Translations under genes and position numbers: made by a program
In this document: one piece after another, positions 6,311-13,919 of the stretch
Position numbering within the stretch: position 1 is the stretch's first letter
Layout: each line of letters opens with the position of its first letter
Source of the DNA: an uncultured Oscillospiraceae bacterium
GTDB taxonomy: Bacteria > Bacillota_A > Clostridia > Oscillospirales > Oscillospiraceae
Assembly: GCA_910579155.1 (NCBI GenBank)
Contig: CAJTTS010000021.1
Location: forward strand, 1 to 41,351
Direction of reading: 5' to 3'
DNA length: 41,351 nucleotides
The notes under the pieces: model-generated
What the model saw: the letters and a program-made list of their open reading frames with translations, nothing else
What the model was told of the DNA's origin: nothing
The model's database searches: none

Positions 6311-7255
6311 ATGGACCTGTCCGCCCTGCTGACTGTAGGTCAGACCGCTCTGGAGCTGGGACTGATCTGTTCGCTCACGGTGCTGGCCCTGTTTTTGAGC
6401 TATTCCATGCTCAACGTCTGCGATCTGTCCACCGACGGCTGCTTTACCCTGGGGGCGGCGGTGGGGGCTGTGGTGGCCGCCGCAGGCCATCCGCTGCTGT
6501 CCATCCCCGCCGCCATGCTGGCTGGAGTGTGCTCCGGTCTGGTTACCGCCCTGCTCCAGACGAAGTTCGGCATTGACAGCCTGCTGTCGGGCATCATTGT
6601 CAACACGGGGCTGTATTCGGTGAATATCGCCGTGATGGCCGGGTCCGCCCAGATCAACCTGTACAAGGCGGACACGGTGTTTTCCATGACAAAGGATTTG
6701 TTGGCCGGGACGCCCCTGGCGGGGCAATCCATCACCGTGGTAGCCGCCGTGGCAGTGATTTTGACGGTGGTTTTTCTCACCCTGTTCCTCAACACCCGGC
6801 TGGGGCTGGCCATTCGGGCCACGGGCAACAACCCGGATATGGTCCGCTCCTCCTCCATCAACCCGGTGTTTACCACCATTGTGGGCCTGTGCGTGGCCAA
6901 CGCCTTCACCGGCCTGTCCGGCTGCCTGATGGCCCAGTCCCAGAAATCGGCGGAGATCAACATCGGCAACGGCATGGTCACCATCGCCCTGGCCTCGCTG
7001 CTCATCGGCTCCACCATTTTGGGCCGGGGGAGCACCTTTGTCCGGGCAGTGGGCATGGTGCTGGGGGCGTTCATCTTCCGGCTGGTGTACGCCGTGGCCC
7101 TGCGGCTGGACATTCTGCCTGCGTTCATGCTGAAGCTGGTCTCCTCCGTCATTGTGGCGCTGGCCATCGCCCTGCCCTATCTCAAGGAGCAATGGCCCAT
7201 CATCTCCCGCAGGCTTACCTACAAAAAGACCGCCGTTGGAAGGAGAGGGAACTGA
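6311..7255 (+). CDS. trpY: ABC transporter permease (TrpY-like)
   Basis: A 314-residue membrane permease with eight to nine hydrophobic segments, of the branched-chain-type permease superfamily (COG4120-like). The segment YSMLNVCDLSTDGCFTLGAA near residues 36-55 and the EAA-like stretch GLAIRATGNNPDMVRSSSIN near residues 165-190 contact the ATPase in this class. The C terminus is basic (RRLTYKKTAVGRRGN). A ribosome site agaaggaggga precedes the ATG. It lies 129 bases after trpX with two hairpins in between, and is separated from trpZ by a single base, so the two are translationally coupled. Confidence 0.88.
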   Translation: MDLSALLTVGQTALELGLICSLTVLALFLSYSMLNVCDLSTDGCFTLGAAVGAVVAAAGHPLLSIPAAMLAGVCSGLVTALLQTKFGIDSLLSGIIVNTGLYSVNIAVMAGSAQINLYKADTVFSMTKDLLAGTPLAGQSITVVAAVAVILTVVFLTLFLNTRLGLAIRATGNNPDMVRSSSINPVFTTIVGLCVANAFTGLSGCLMAQSQKSAEINIGNGMVTIALASLLIGSTILGRGSTFVRAVGMVLGAFIFRLVYAVALRLDILPAFMLKLVSSVIVALAIALPYLKEQWPIISRRLTYKKTAVGRRGN

Positions 7256-7256
7256 C

Positions 7257-8045
7257 ATGCTGAATATCACCCACATCTCCAAAACCTTCAATCCGGGCAC
7301 GGTGAACGAGAAGAAAGCCATCACGAACCTGTCCCTTCACTTGGCCCCCGGCGATTTCGTCACCATCATCGGCTCCAACGGGGCGGGGAAGTCCACCCTG
7401 TTCAACGCCGTGGCGGGCAGCTTCCTCACCGACAGCGGCTCCATTGTGCTGGACGGCCAGGATATCACCTTTCTGCCTGAGTTCAAGCGGGCCAAGTCCA
7501 TCGGGCGGCTGTTTCAGGACCCCATGCGGGGCAGCGCGCCGGGGATGACCATTGAGGAAAACCTTGCCCTGGCCGCGGGCAGCGGCGGTTGGCTCTCCCG
7601 CGTGAGCCAGAAGGACAAAAAACGGTTCCGGGACCGGCTGGCCCTGCTGGACATGGGGCTGGAGGACCGGATGCGCCAGCCGGTGGGCCTGTTGTCCGGC
7701 GGGCAGCGCCAGGCGCTGACCTTGTTTATGTCCACCATGGTGCCCCCCAAGCTGCTGCTGCTGGACGAGCACACCGCCGCCCTGGACCCCGGCACGGCGG
7801 AAAAGGTGCTGAAGCTGACCCGGGACATTGTGGCCGAGCACCGGATCACCACCATGATGGTCACCCACAACATGCAGCAGGCCCTGGAGCTGGGCAACCG
7901 CACGCTGATGATGGCGGACGGGAACGTGGTGCTGGACGTGTCCGGCCAGGAACGGGCGGGCATGACGGTGGACGACCTGCTCCGCCGGTTCAAGGCCGGG
8001 ACGGGCAAGGACCTGGACAACGACCGGATTTTGCTGTCCGACTAA
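7257..8045 (+). CDS. trpZ: ABC transporter ATP-binding protein (TrpZ-like)
   Basis: A 262-residue ABC ATPase. Walker A is GSNGAGKST at residues 39-47, the Q-loop region is RLFQDPMRGSAPGMT, the signature is LSGGQRQALTL, Walker B is LLLLDEH with D-loop AALDP, and the switch histidine is in MVTHN. The Walker B glutamate is present. The start at 7257 overlaps the operon end of trpY and follows aaggagagggaactgac. It powers uptake by the TrpXY components. The operon ends with a terminator 12 bases after the stop. Confidence 0.9.
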   Translation: MLNITHISKTFNPGTVNEKKAITNLSLHLAPGDFVTIIGSNGAGKSTLFNAVAGSFLTDSGSIVLDGQDITFLPEFKRAKSIGRLFQDPMRGSAPGMTIEENLALAAGSGGWLSRVSQKDKKRFRDRLALLDMGLEDRMRQPVGLLSGGQRQALTLFMSTMVPPKLLLLDEHTAALDPGTAEKVLKLTRDIVAEHRITTMMVTHNMQQALELGNRTLMMADGNVVLDVSGQERAGMTVDDLLRRFKAGTGKDLDNDRILLSD

Positions 8046-8057
8046 CTAAAAGTATGC

Positions 8058-8097
8058 AAGACCGGCCCGCGCAACGGCGCAGGCCGGTCTTTGTTTT
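8058..8097 (+). terminator. Intrinsic terminator of the trpXYZ operon
   Basis: Ten-base-pair stem 8058-8067 with 8082-8091 (aagaccggcc/ggccggtctt), then a ttgtttt run. The RNHCP gene on the other strand ends at its edge, so it may also stop that transcript weakly. Confidence 0.88.
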
Positions 8098-8521
8098 AAT
8101 CAAGGCTTCCATCCCCGCCCATCAAGCGGGTCAGCTCCTCCATTCGCTCGATGGGGAAGGGGGGAGAGGCCAGCGGCCTCATAGCGATGGACATCAGCTT
8201 CATGGGGTTGTCATCTGCTGCCGTTCGGTTGGAGGCCATGGCCCCGCATCGGCGGCAACGGTGTACAATGGCCCACTCGCCGCCCTTGCGTACCCATACT
8301 GCCACCGGTTCCATCAGTCCGCCGCAGTTGGCCGCCCGGTCCCCCGGCTTTACGTCCACGTGTAGGCTAATCAGGCAGTTGGGACAGTGATTGCGGTGGC
8401 CGGTCCCCGCCTCTCCCGGCGTCACCAAGCGGCCGCAGGAACGGCAGGTGAAGGTCTCCTTACAGGGATGGGTCTTGTAATAGCCTGGTTCAAAAGTTTT
8501 TCTCTTGTTCTCCCGGTTCAT
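8096..8521 (-). CDS. RNHCP domain protein
   Basis: A 141-residue protein named for its motif: GHRNHCPNCLISLH near residues 42-55. Preceding cysteines (FTCRSCGRLV, near 25-34) and later ones (HRCRRCGAMASNR, near 87-99) give three CxxC-type pairs, consistent with one or two bound zinc ions. The family function is unknown. The start at 8521 is preferred because AGGAGGAA lies seven bases before it; the longer frame to 8551 would translate that ribosome site. It has its own promoter (8663-8691). Confidence 0.88.
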   Translation of the reverse strand: MNRENKRKTFEPGYYKTHPCKETFTCRSCGRLVTPGEAGTGHRNHCPNCLISLHVDVKPGDRAANCGGLMEPVAVWVRKGGEWAIVHRCRRCGAMASNRTAADDNPMKLMSIAMRPLASPPFPIERMEELTRLMGGDGSLD

Positions 8522-8662
8522 GGAAAAATTCCTCCTGATTGAATGTTTCATTCATCGGGAGGCGTGGCGCGCACTGTCCTCCCGGTCAGCGCACAGACAC
8601 CGAATTAAAGTACTTCAAACAGCATTCTCCTTCTTAATATCATCGGCGGTTGCCGCAGATCC

Positions 8663-8691
8663 ATTATAGCCGCCGTGCCCCATGAAGTCAA
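8663..8691 (-). promoter_or_regulatory. Promoter of the RNHCP gene (minus strand)
   Basis: Minus-strand -35 TTGACT (8686-8691), spacer 17, -10 TATAAT (8663-8668). The -35 overlaps the T-rich tail of the upstream small-RNA terminator. Confidence 0.8.
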
Positions 8692-8792
8692 GACAAAAGA
8701 GCGCAACCCGCACCTTTCGATGCGGGTTGCGCTCTGGTTCAAAACGAAACATTGGAGGAGAATCGCATATCAGTTTGCAGACGCTAACTACT
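8690..8792 (-). ncRNA. Candidate small RNA, about 100 nt
   Basis: A minus-strand promoter (8799-8827) and a strong terminator enclose about 100 bases with no gene. The terminator stem is 14-15 pairs (8698-8712 with 8721-8735, gagcgcaacccgca arm), followed by TTTTGTCTT. Inside, a possible nine-codon peptide (ATG at about 8768, MRFSSNVSF, with the TGA just before the stem) overlaps the segment before the stem. It could be a free regulatory RNA or a short leader; the next gene has its own promoter, which favours a separate RNA. Confidence 0.55.
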
Positions 8793-8798
8793 GGCATT

Positions 8799-8827
8799 AA
8801 GATAGCATAGGCTAACCGATTTGTCAA
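8799..8827 (-). promoter_or_regulatory. Promoter of the candidate small RNA
   Basis: Minus-strand -35 TTGACA (8822-8827), spacer exactly 17, -10 TATCTT (8799-8804). It drives toward the terminator at 8698-8735. Confidence 0.7.
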
Positions 8828-8873
8828 GGGATGATCCGAAAATTTTCTGAAATTTTTTGAGAGCCGCTTTTTC

Positions 8874-8902
8874 TTCTCAAACGGGCAAAAGTATGGTATA
8901 CT
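8874..8902 (+). promoter_or_regulatory. Possible promoter of the C_GCAxxG gene
   Basis: A good -10 TATACT (8897-8902) with a weak -35 TTCTCA (8874-8879) at spacing 17. A short gggcgc/gcgccc stem follows at about 8916-8931. Confidence 0.45.
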
Positions 8903-8962
8903 TAAGGTTCAGGTAGGGCGCTGACCGCGCCCGCCGACAAACCACAGCGAGGAGTATTTGCG

Positions 8963-9349
8963 ATGACGAGAAAAGAAGACATGTCCGCCCTGCGGGCGGA
9001 CACCCAAGTACACTATAACTGCGCCCAGGCGGTGGTGGTGCCCTTTGCCAGCGATATGGGTATCACCCGGGAGCAGGCTTACGACCTGGCGCTGAACTTC
9101 GGCGGCGGCATGGGCTGCGGCGCCACTTGCGGGGCGCTGGTGGGAGCGCTGACGGCCCTGGGCAGGCTGGGCCTGCCCCAGGAGAAGCGGCTGGAGCTGA
9201 TCCGGCAGTTCCGCACTGAGAACGGGGCCATTGACTGCGCCGCCTTGCTGAAAGCGGCCCTTGAGCGGGGGGAGGAGAGAAAGCCCCACTGCGACCGCAT
9301 GGTGCGCCAGTGTGTGGAATTCGTCTGTCTGGAAGCCGGCCTGGAGTAA
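8963..9349 (+). CDS. C_GCAxxG_C_C family protein, putative redox protein
   Basis: A 128-residue soluble protein with the full family pattern: YNCAQAV at residues 18-24, GGGMGCGATCGALVGAL near 47-63, then C83 in the AIDCAALL segment and C114/C121 near the C terminus (CDRMVRQCVEFVC). The spaced cysteines suggest a redox-active or metal-binding role, but no reaction is established. It starts with ATG after gaggagtatttgcg. The gap to tex is 23 bases, so the two genes are probably co-transcribed. Confidence 0.88.
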   Translation: MTRKEDMSALRADTQVHYNCAQAVVVPFASDMGITREQAYDLALNFGGGMGCGATCGALVGALTALGRLGLPQEKRLELIRQFRTENGAIDCAALLKAALERGEERKPHCDRMVRQCVEFVCLEAGLE

Positions 9350-9372
9350 AAAATGATAACGGAGAGACGTAA

Positions 9373-11541
9373 ATGGAGACAATAATACAAATTTTGGCTC
9401 GGGAGCTGGACCGTCCTGAGCAGCATATCGAGAACATTATCACCCTGCTGGACGAGGGGAATACGGTCCCCTTCATCGCCCGCTACCGCAAGGAGCTCCA
9501 CGGGGCCATGGACGACCAGCTCATCCGGCAGTTGGCGGACCGCTTGCAGTACCTGCGCAACCTCCAGACCCGCCGGGACGAGGTGAAGCAGTCCATTGAG
9601 GGCCAGGGCAAGCTGACGGAGGAGCTGTCCGCCGCCATCGACGCCGCCTCCACCCTGGCGGAAGTGGAAGACCTTTACAGGCCTTATAAACAAAAGCGCC
9701 GCACACGCGCCACCATGGCAAAGGAGAAGGGCTTAGAGCCCCTGGCGGACCTGTTGTTCGCCCAGGGTGCGCCCTGCCCCGACCCGTTGGTGGAAGCGGC
9801 GAAGTACATCGACCCGGAAAAAGGAGTGGAGAGGTTGGAGGACGCCCTCCAGGGCGCCTCGGATATCGTGGCGGAGATCATCTCCGACGACGCCGACGTG
9901 CGTAAAATGCTCCGGGAGCTGTACTGGCGGCGGGCGGTTATTACCTCCAAGGCGGCGGCCAAGGAGCCTGAGGATTCCGTGTACCGCCTATACTATGAGT
10001 TTTCAAGTACGCTATCCAAAACCCAAGGACATCAAATTCTTGCCATGAACCGGGGCGAGCGGGAGGAAATCCTGAAAGTGTCCGTGGAAATGGACCGGGA
10101 GACCGCCCTGGTGGCCCTGCGCCGGAAGGTGGTGCCGGGCCGGGCCGCCTTGGAGTTCGTCAAAGCCGCCGCCGAGGATGCCTACGACCGTTTGATTGCC
10201 CCCTCCCTGGAGCGGGAGGTGCGCTCTGAGCTCACCGACAAGGCCAGCGAGGGCGCCATTGGACAGTTCGCGCTGAACTTGAAGCCGCTGCTCATGCAGC
10301 CTCCAGTGAAGGGCTTCGTCACCATGGGCCTGGATCCGGGCTACCGCATGGGGTGTAAAGTGGCGGTGGTTGACCCCACAGGCAAGGTGCTGGACACCAC
10401 AGTGGTCTATCCTACCCACGGCGAACGGGGCAAAAACGAGGCCATCGACAAGCTGGCCGTCCTCATCAAAAAACACAAGGTGGCCCACATCGCCATCGGA
10501 AACGGCACCGCCAGCCGGGAGACCGAGCAGATGACGGTGGAACTGATCCGCAAGGTGGGCGGCGGCGTCAGCTATGCCATCGTCAACGAGGCGGGGGCGT
10601 CGGTGTATTCCGCGTCCAAGCTGGCAGCGGAGGAGTTCCCGGAGTTCGACGTGAACCTGCGCTCCGCCGTGTCCATTGCCCGGCGGCTCCAGGACCCGCT
10701 GGCGGAGCTGGTGAAAATCGACCCCAAGTCCATCGGCGTGGGGCAGTATCAGCACGACATGCCCCAGGCCCGGCTGGGCGAGGCCCTGGACGGCGTGGTG
10801 GAGGACTGCGTCAACGCCGTGGGGGTGGATGTGAACACCGCCTCCGCGCCCTTGCTCACCCGGGTGGCGGGGCTGAACGGGACCACGGCAAAAAATATTG
10901 TGAAGTACCGGGAGGAGAACGGGCCGTTCACGACCCGAAAGCAGATTTTGAAGGTGCCCAAGCTGGGCCCCAAGGCCTTTGAGCAGAGCGCGGGCTTCCT
11001 GCGGGTGCCGGAGAGCAAGTCTCCCTTGGACAACACCGCCGTCCACCCGGAGAGCTACCAGGCGGCGGAAAAGCTGCTGGACCTGTGCGGGCACGACATG
11101 GCGGACGTGAAGGCGGGGAAGCTGGGCGACCTCAAAGGGCAGCTCGCCGCCTACGGCGAAAGCAAGGCGGCGGAGGAGTGCGGCGTGGGTGTGCCCACCC
11201 TGCTGGATGTGGCGGCGGAGCTGATGAAGCCGGGCCGGGACCCCCGGGACGAGCTGCCCGCACCCGTGCTGCGCACCGACGTGATGGATGTGAAGGACCT
11301 GAAGCCCGGCATGGAGCTGAAGGGAACCGTGCGCAACGTCATTGACTTTGGCGCCTTTGTGGACATCGGCGTTCACCAGGACGGGCTGGTGCATATCAGC
11401 CAGATCTGCGACCGTTTCATCAAGCACCCCTCCGAGGTGCTCAGCGTGGGCGACGTGGTGACGGTGTGGGTGAAGGAAGTGGATGAGAAAAAGAAGCGCA
11501 TCTCCCTAACTATGCGCCGCGACAAACTTTCTTTTTCTTGA
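9373..11541 (+). CDS. tex: Tex family S1 RNA-binding transcription accessory protein
   Basis: A 722-residue protein of normal length for Tex. The N-terminal helical part opens with the FIARYRKE motif near residue 35. A YqgF/RNase H-like domain begins at VTMGLDPGYRMGCKVAVVD (near residue 317), a helix-hairpin-helix region follows (VNTASAPLLTRVAGL then IVKYREENGPF, near 488-520), and an S1 domain closes it (GMELKGTVRNVIDFGAFVDI through VWVKEVDEKKKRISL). It acts in the cytoplasm in transcription or RNA metabolism. Ribosome site ggagagacgt precedes the ATG. The last codons (KLSFS) and the TGA lie inside a dispersed repeat copy, so the natural C-terminal tail has been set by the repeat. Confidence 0.95.
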   Translation: METIIQILARELDRPEQHIENIITLLDEGNTVPFIARYRKELHGAMDDQLIRQLADRLQYLRNLQTRRDEVKQSIEGQGKLTEELSAAIDAASTLAEVEDLYRPYKQKRRTRATMAKEKGLEPLADLLFAQGAPCPDPLVEAAKYIDPEKGVERLEDALQGASDIVAEIISDDADVRKMLRELYWRRAVITSKAAAKEPEDSVYRLYYEFSSTLSKTQGHQILAMNRGEREEILKVSVEMDRETALVALRRKVVPGRAALEFVKAAAEDAYDRLIAPSLEREVRSELTDKASEGAIGQFALNLKPLLMQPPVKGFVTMGLDPGYRMGCKVAVVDPTGKVLDTTVVYPTHGERGKNEAIDKLAVLIKKHKVAHIAIGNGTASRETEQMTVELIRKVGGGVSYAIVNEAGASVYSASKLAAEEFPEFDVNLRSAVSIARRLQDPLAELVKIDPKSIGVGQYQHDMPQARLGEALDGVVEDCVNAVGVDVNTASAPLLTRVAGLNGTTAKNIVKYREENGPFTTRKQILKVPKLGPKAFEQSAGFLRVPESKSPLDNTAVHPESYQAAEKLLDLCGHDMADVKAGKLGDLKGQLAAYGESKAAEECGVGVPTLLDVAAELMKPGRDPRDELPAPVLRTDVMDVKDLKPGMELKGTVRNVIDFGAFVDIGVHQDGLVHISQICDRFIKHPSEVLSVGDVVTVWVKEVDEKKKRISLTMRRDKLSFS

Positions 11542-11574
11542 AAGAAAAAGGAAACAAAAGGAACTTTTAGACTG
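11526..11574 (+). repeat. Dispersed A/T-rich hairpin repeat, copy 2
   Basis: A copy of the element at 6182-6235. The arms actttcttttt and gaaagaaaaag flank the tex stop codon (11539-11541), followed by gaaacaaaaggaacttttagactgc, close to the tail of copy 1. The repeat therefore supplies the end of the tex reading frame. Confidence 0.7.
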
Positions 11575-11632
11575 CTTCCGGCGGATAGCGTAATTTTAGG
11601 TTTTAGCCCGGTAACGGGGCCTTATCAAGTCA

Positions 11633-11690
11633 CTGGACAGTGAAATTTTTAGAAAAAACACTTGACTGTCCACCAACTTGACAGGCTAAC
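11633..11690 (+). promoter_or_regulatory. Possible promoter and inverted repeat before the 201-residue gene
   Basis: The arms tggacagt (11634-11641) and actgtcca (11665-11672) form a spaced inverted repeat. TTGACT (11662-11667) with GCTAAC (11685-11690) at spacing 17 is a possible promoter with a weak -10. The start codon is at 11712. Confidence 0.35.
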
Positions 11691-11711
11691 ATGACCCTGG
11701 GAGGTGGTTCC

Positions 11712-12317
11712 ATGACCATTAAGGAACTGGAAAACAAGACGGGCATGATCCGCGCCAACATCCGCTGGAAGATGTGGCAGGGCCGTAAGCTGGGGCTGGA
11801 TGGCCGGGACTGCGCTTGGGACGATGACGAGGGCTACCGCTACACCAAGGAGGAGCGGCGGATCGGCCGCTGGAGGGAACAGGCGGCCGGCAATGGATAC
11901 GGCGGCACAGTTCAAACCCAGGTGAACGGCGTGTGGACCGACCTGGAGGAGCCCGTCTGGGACGAGCCGGAGTTCACGCTGGAGGACGGCCATGTCACGG
12001 CGGTGACCCTGCGGGTATCGGGGGGCTGTATCGACTACCTTCCTTCGGTGCAGCGGGAAATGCTGATGCTGCTGGCCCTGTCTGGCTCCACGGAAAACTG
12101 GAGCCTACTGGACCCCGATGTGGACGGCTGGCTGACAGCGGCGGATGAGGTGCTGGACCAATTCGGGGACGGGGAGACGCAGCAGCGGGGCCTGCGGGTG
12201 ACCAAGCGGGAGGAATTGTCAGGCTATCAGGAGACAGAGGAGTTTTTCTTCCTGACCCCCGTTGTGGGAGAGGAGCAGTGCTACGAGCGGGTGGTTACCA
12301 TCTCGCTGGTTCAATGA
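11712..12317 (+). CDS. Hypothetical protein with MerR-like N-terminal segment
   Basis: A 201-residue soluble protein. The first 20 residues (MTIKELENKTGMIRANIRW) resemble the start of MerR-type helix-turn-helix domains, but the usual next part (FYE-x-EGL) is replaced by KMWQGRKLGLDGRD. The remainder is acidic and rich in W, E and D with no recognised domain. The ATG at 11712 follows gggaggtgg; an earlier in-frame ATG at 11691 would include that ribosome site. It precedes rsmI by 16 bases and is probably co-transcribed. It may be a regulator derived from MerR or an unrelated protein; function unknown. Confidence 0.72.
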   Translation: MTIKELENKTGMIRANIRWKMWQGRKLGLDGRDCAWDDDEGYRYTKEERRIGRWREQAAGNGYGGTVQTQVNGVWTDLEEPVWDEPEFTLEDGHVTAVTLRVSGGCIDYLPSVQREMLMLLALSGSTENWSLLDPDVDGWLTAADEVLDQFGDGETQQRGLRVTKREELSGYQETEEFFFLTPVVGEEQCYERVVTISLVQ

Positions 12318-12333
12318 AAAGGAGGGGCCAGCT

Positions 12334-13167
12334 ATGGCCGGAAAGCTCTATTTGGTGCCCACCCCCATCGGGAACCTGGGCGACGTCAGCCGCCGGGCGG
12401 TTGAGACCTTAGAGGCGGCGGACTTCATCGCCGCCGAGGACACTCGGGTGACGGTGAAGCTGCTCAACCACCTGGAGCTGAAAAAGCCCATGGTGACCTA
12501 CCACCGCCACAATTGCGATACCGCCGGCCCCGCCATCCTCCGGCGGCTGGAGGATGGGGAGCGTTGCGCCCTGGTCACCGACGCGGGCACCCCGGCCATC
12601 TCCGACCCAGGTGAGGACTTGGTGGCCCTGTGCGCCGCCCACGGGGTAGAGGTGGAGTCTATCCCCGGCCCCTGCGCCCTGACGGTGGCCCTGTCGGCGT
12701 CCGGCCTGCCCACGGGGCGGTTTACCTTTGAGGGATTTCTGCCGCTGAACAAAAAGAACCGCAGGGCCCAACTGGACGTCCTGCGGGCGGAGGAGCGCAC
12801 CATGATCTTTTACGAGGCGCCCCACAAGCTGCGCGCCACCTTGGACGACCTGTCGGCGACATTTGGCCCGGACCGCCCCATGGCGGTGTGCCGGGAGCTG
12901 ACCAAGCTTCATGAGGAGGTGCTGCGCCTGACTGTCGGGGAGGCCCAGGCCCGCTACGCCGCTCAGGAGCCCCGGGGAGAGTTTGTGCTGGTGGTGGCGG
13001 GACGCCCGCTCCAGGACGAAAAGACCGACGGCGAGGGGGCCCTGGCCCGTGCGGAACAGCTTCGCCGGGAGGGGATGTCCATGAAGGATGCGGCGGCCCG
13101 GGCGGCGGCGGAGTTCGGCGTGAAGAAGCGGACGCTGTACAACCAGATGTTGGAGCGGGAAAGGTGA
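12334..13167 (+). CDS. rsmI: 16S rRNA (cytidine(1402)-2'-O)-methyltransferase RsmI
   Basis: A 277-residue enzyme of the tetrapyrrole-methylase fold that methylates the 2'-OH of C1402 in 16S rRNA using S-adenosylmethionine. Motifs seen: LVPTPIGNLGD at residues 7-17, FIAAEDTR near 31-38, LVTDAGTPAISDPG near 81-94, SIPGPCALTVALSASGLPT near 109-127 and FYEAPHKL near 158-165. The C terminus carries the usual short helical tail. ATG at 12334 follows aaaaggagggg; an upstream in-frame start at 12262 lies within the previous gene. It ends just before a strong terminator. Confidence 0.95.
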   Translation: MAGKLYLVPTPIGNLGDVSRRAVETLEAADFIAAEDTRVTVKLLNHLELKKPMVTYHRHNCDTAGPAILRRLEDGERCALVTDAGTPAISDPGEDLVALCAAHGVEVESIPGPCALTVALSASGLPTGRFTFEGFLPLNKKNRRAQLDVLRAEERTMIFYEAPHKLRATLDDLSATFGPDRPMAVCRELTKLHEEVLRLTVGEAQARYAAQEPRGEFVLVVAGRPLQDEKTDGEGALARAEQLRREGMSMKDAAARAAAEFGVKKRTLYNQMLERER

Positions 13168-13171
13168 AACC

Positions 13172-13216
13172 AAACAAGACGGCCAACTGCCGGAGGCGGT
13201 TGGCCGTCTTGTTTTG
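13172..13216 (+). terminator. Intrinsic terminator of rsmI
   Basis: Sixteen-base-pair stem 13172-13187 with 13199-13214 (aaacaagacggccaac arm), loop of 11, ending in ttgtttt. It begins five bases after the stop codon. Confidence 0.9.
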
Positions 13217-13415
13217 CGATTGGGGGATGGCTGGATGGGCTGAGAAAAGGGTCAAATTTTGAAAATTATCCCGATTTTTATTCCAGCGCTTTCCTGTGTT
13301 GCCAGTGGTTGGAAATGATAACAAATTGTATAATAGAAATGGAAAATTTTAGCGATAAAATTTTATACGGAATCTGTCGAAAAAACGCGGAGGGAATATA
13401 AACTTTTTACAACAA
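13217..13415. other. A/T-rich intergenic stretch with inverted repeat and isolated -10 box
   Basis: No coding frame is credible here. A TATAAT at 13329-13334 lacks a matching -35 at 16-18 bases. It is followed by the inverted repeat aaaatttta/taaaatttt (13343-13364, spacer gcga) and, 50 bases on, by a bidirectional terminator. A short plus-strand RNA is possible but weakly supported. Confidence 0.35.
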
Positions 13416-13439
13416 AAAAGCCGCCTGTCGGCGGCTTTT
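13416..13439 (-). terminator. Intrinsic terminator of the AbrB-type gene (probably bidirectional)
   Basis: Ten-base-pair stem aaaagccgcc (13416-13425) with ggcggctttt (13430-13439), loop tgtc, and A/T runs on both sides. On the minus strand it is followed by TTTTTTGTTG. Confidence 0.85.
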
Positions 13440-13461
13440 CTCACAGCTTTAGAGCGGGGAA

Positions 13462-13704
13462 CTATTTGCTGCCCAGATCTTTCAGACAGCTCGTGCAGAT
13501 ATTTTTCCCCTTGAAGGACGTAATTTCCCGAGAATCCCCACAGAAAATGCAGGCGGGCTGGTACTTGTTGAGGATGATGGACGGGCCGTCAACATAGATC
13601 TCCAGTGGGTCGCGTTCCGCGATGTCCAGAGTACGGCGCAGCTCGATTGGCAGCACGATGCGCCCCAGCTCATCGACTTTTCGGACAATTCCGGTCGCTT
13701 TCAT
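13462..13704 (-). CDS. AbrB/SpoVT-type transcriptional regulator with Cys-rich tail
   Basis: An 80-residue DNA-binding protein. Residues 1-45 form the AbrB swapped-hairpin domain (MKATGIVRKVDELGRIVLPI, then ELRRTLDI and EIYVDG). The C-terminal part has CIFC and CTSC pairs, probably a small zinc site. AbrB-type proteins act as dimers or tetramers on A/T-rich promoters and often control transition-state or sporulation genes; the neighbour here is spmAB. The start at 13704 is chosen from the AAGGAGG element; the longer frame to 13731 would translate it. A strong promoter lies upstream. Confidence 0.92.
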   Translation of the reverse strand: MKATGIVRKVDELGRIVLPIELRRTLDIAERDPLEIYVDGPSIILNKYQPACIFCGDSREITSFKGKNICTSCLKDLGSK

Positions 13705-13761
13705 TTTCGAAATCCTCCTTGCGCCTTGCAATGAATTTTTTGCAGCTCAAGCTTCCCTTTT

Positions 13762-13789
13762 ATTATAACACAACGTATTATTTTGTCAA
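13762..13789 (-). promoter_or_regulatory. Promoter of the AbrB-type gene (minus strand)
   Basis: Minus-strand -35 TTGACA (13784-13789), spacer 16, -10 TATAAT (13762-13767). Confidence 0.88.
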
Positions 13790-13919
13790 TCAAAAAATTG
13801 GGGAAAAAGCGTAATTATTGGAATTACTGTCGAAACATACCATGTGGTCCCTTCGTTTGGACATGATTCCGGAAACTTTATCGTATATATGGGGGGACGA
13901 GCAAAGGAGGGACCGATAT

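Noticed and set aside
5021..7324. 767-residue open frame on the minus strand
   Set aside because: Antisense of trpX and trpY, with Gly/His/Gln-rich composition and no ribosome site.
8615..8827. 70-residue minus-strand frame
   Set aside because: It begins at the -35 box of one promoter and reads through a terminator and a second promoter. No ribosome site.
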